Part shown: positions 62,708 to 64,000 of the stretch, piece by piece
How the letters are laid out: each line of letters starts with the position of its first letter
Position numbering within the stretch: the stretch's first letter is position 1
NCBI GenBank assembly: GCA_039026235.1
Contig: JBCCMQ010000001.1
Span: forward strand, 1,054,001-1,118,000
Source: JBCCMQ01 sp039026235
Lineage (GTDB): Bacteria > Pseudomonadota > Alphaproteobacteria > Rhodobacterales > Rhodobacteraceae
Direction of reading: 5' to 3'
DNA: 64,000 bases
Position numbers and translations under genes: made by a program
The notes under the pieces: generated by a model
What the model saw: only the letters and a program-made list of their open reading frames with translations
Told to the model about the DNA's origin: nothing
The model's database searches: none

Positions 62708-63871
62708 TCACGCCGGCGGCGAGATCCGACGCAGAACGGCCCAAAGTGCCAAAACGCCCAACATCAGCGCTCCGGTCGCCGCAAGCATGAAGGCGCCGTA
62801 TCCTGCGACGCTGATAACCGCCAGCAAGAGCGGCGTGCCGAGCGTGTTGCCGATGTTGCCTGTCTGGGCCAGCCCGCCATTGGCCAAGGCACGGTCGGCC
62901 TCGTCTTCGTTCAACTCCGGTACCGCCGCAAAACCTGCCCCTTGGACAAGTCCCAGACCCGCCGCCAGCAAAAGGCAAAGGGCCGGATGCCCCTGAAAAA
63001 ACGCAAGGCAAAGCGCACCGAACGCTGCGCTGATGAACCCAAGGACAATCACCGTCGTGGCCGGAAACCGCCCGAGTAATGAGACGCCCAGCGTCAGGGA
63101 CGATGCGATGCTGATCAAGGGCATGGCGCCGATTACCAGGTCCCTCCAGTCCGGGTCGATAAATGGCGGGATCAGTGTCAGTATGCTGACGTAGCTGAAC
63201 GTGTAAAAGAGCCACGCGACGCCGGGCGCGCAGATACGCGGCGAACGGTAGATCTGTGCATGTCGCCCCAAAAGCCCCCGGACCGACAGGTCGACCGGCG
63301 GCGCCTTGGGCTCCTGTTTTGGCAACAGCCAGGCAAGGATGACCGCAAAGCCTGCCATATAAGCCGCATGGGCGAGAAAAAGCGCCTCAAGCCCCCAACG
63401 TTCTGCCAGCGGTCGGCCGCCGAAGACCAGAATGGAAAAGGCCACGCCAAAGAACGTACCCCAAAGCGTTAACGCAAAACCGCGCCGATGCTCGGGCGCA
63501 ACACGGGCGATCAGGGTGGGTGCCGCCACCACAATCGCCAGATGCGAAGCGCCTTCGACCAGACGGCTGGCCAGCAGAAGCGGAAGTGGCAGCATAAACG
63601 CCTGAAGGACCGATATCAAAGCGCCTGTCCAAAGGCCCCAGATCAGCGCGCGTCTGAACCGGATCTGCGCCACCAGCAGACCCGCGGTGACACCCAGGAA
63701 AATCCCCATGACGCCGACCAGCGACACGACCAGCCCCAGGGCAAGGTCCGCGTCCGGATACCGCGCGCCAAGCATGTCGAAAGTCACACTGATCTTGCCG
63801 TATTGGGCAGCGGCGCCAAGGCCCGCCAGCCAAAGTATGACCACCGTTCCGATTTGGTTTCGCGCTGACAT
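62708..63871 (-). CDS. MFS transporter
   Basis: 387 residues with about 12 transmembrane segments and the charged loop typical of the major facilitator superfamily (RFRRALIWGLWTG between helices 2 and 3). Substrate unknown. The N-terminus (MSARNQIGTVVILWLAGLGAAAQYGKI) has no signal peptide. It lies upstream of uvrA on the same strand, with the SOS promoter between them, so they are separately transcribed. Confidence 0.85.
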   Translation of the reverse strand: MSARNQIGTVVILWLAGLGAAAQYGKISVTFDMLGARYPDADLALGLVVSLVGVMGIFLGVTAGLLVAQIRFRRALIWGLWTGALISVLQAFMLPLPLLLASRLVEGASHLAIVVAAPTLIARVAPEHRRGFALTLWGTFFGVAFSILVFGGRPLAERWGLEALFLAHAAYMAGFAVILAWLLPKQEPKAPPVDLSVRGLLGRHAQIYRSPRICAPGVAWLFYTFSYVSILTLIPPFIDPDWRDLVIGAMPLISIASSLTLGVSLLGRFPATTVIVLGFISAAFGALCLAFFQGHPALCLLLAAGLGLVQGAGFAAVPELNEDEADRALANGGLAQTGNIGNTLGTPLLLAVISVAGYGAFMLAATGALMLGVLALWAVLRRISPPA

Positions 63872-63936
63872 GCAAAGCGCCCCCTTTGGTAGGGACCTAC
63901 CGACTGGCGCCGCGGAAGACCACCGTCAGGACGCCG

Positions 63937-64000
63937 CTAGCGTTCGGTATTTCGCTCACCCCAGCGGCGCAGCCTGCGCATGATCGGGCGAAGCTCTTCC
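63937..64000 (-). CDS. C-terminal end of a gene cut by the right edge
   Basis: A minus-strand frame enters from the right edge, encodes EELRPIMRRLRRWGERNTER and stops at 63939-63937. The basic, helical C-terminus is protein-like but too short to name. It would be upstream of the MFS gene by about 65 bases. Confidence 0.4.
   Translation of the reverse strand, partial: EELRPIMRRLRRWGERNTER

Overview
The window reads as one contiguous piece of a GC-rich alphaproteobacterial chromosome, most probably from the Rhodobacteraceae (Roseobacter group). The evidence is the gene order ppiD-trpE-(yibQ)-trpGDC-moaC-moeA-lexA-comEC-gltX-gltA, the argC-ccmE-ccmF-ccmH series, the alphaproteobacterial SOS box GAAC-N7-GAAC in front of both lexA and uvrA, DUF1127 small proteins, a two-domain cold-shock protein, a gene-transfer-agent type holin/endolysin pair and VPLPA-CTERM proteins. 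No insertion sequence, integrase or CRISPR array is visible.

Layout. 1-2.3 kb: an open frame cut by the left edge with an in-frame stop in its extension, a 2,4-dienoyl-CoA-reductase-like SDR and an unknown gene. 2.5-5.9 kb: a three-gene envelope operon (small secreted protein, Gly-rich putative lipoprotein, caspase-like/Sel1 protein), followed by tRNA-Pro(UGG) on the other strand. 6-9.3 kb: DUF192 protein, double cold-shock protein, pdxH, then fabI-gpt. 9.3-11.5 kb: a toxin-like nuclease with a Cys-rich tail, divergent from an aminotransferase. 11.6-26.3 kb: folding (ppiD), tryptophan synthesis, molybdopterin cofactor synthesis, SOS control, DNA uptake, gltX and citrate synthase. 26.4-34.5 kb (minus strand): PaaG-like isomerase, cytochrome c maturation genes with a lysis cassette between ccmE and ccmF, argC, murI and an acyltransferase. 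34.5-39 kb: a fused indolepyruvate ferredoxin oxidoreductase divergent from a LysR regulator. 39-42.2 kb: a candidate small RNA, purL, and a bolA/grx4 Fe-S pair. 42.2-48 kb: zapA and a coiled-coil gene, a structured non-coding region, tkt, gap and ppk2. 48-50.5 kb: two DUF1127 genes, coaD, a CBS protein and a LysR regulator. 50.6-58.8 kb: valine catabolism (mmsA; later acyl-CoA dehydrogenase, 3-hydroxyisobutyryl-CoA hydrolase, mmsB) interrupted by two paralogous VPLPA-CTERM genes and ybdK. 58.8-64 kb: a GIN/DUF2807 protein, SOS-controlled uvrA, an MFS transporter and the end of a further gene.

Most of the window is housekeeping. The parts that stand out are the caspase operon, the nuclease with a zinc-binding-like tail, the lysis cassette embedded in the ccm genes with a CtrA-like site upstream, two unannotated structured RNA candidates (39.1 kb and 43.4-43.6 kb) and the VPLPA insertion in the valine genes. 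All family names were assigned by reading motifs by eye; no database search was run.
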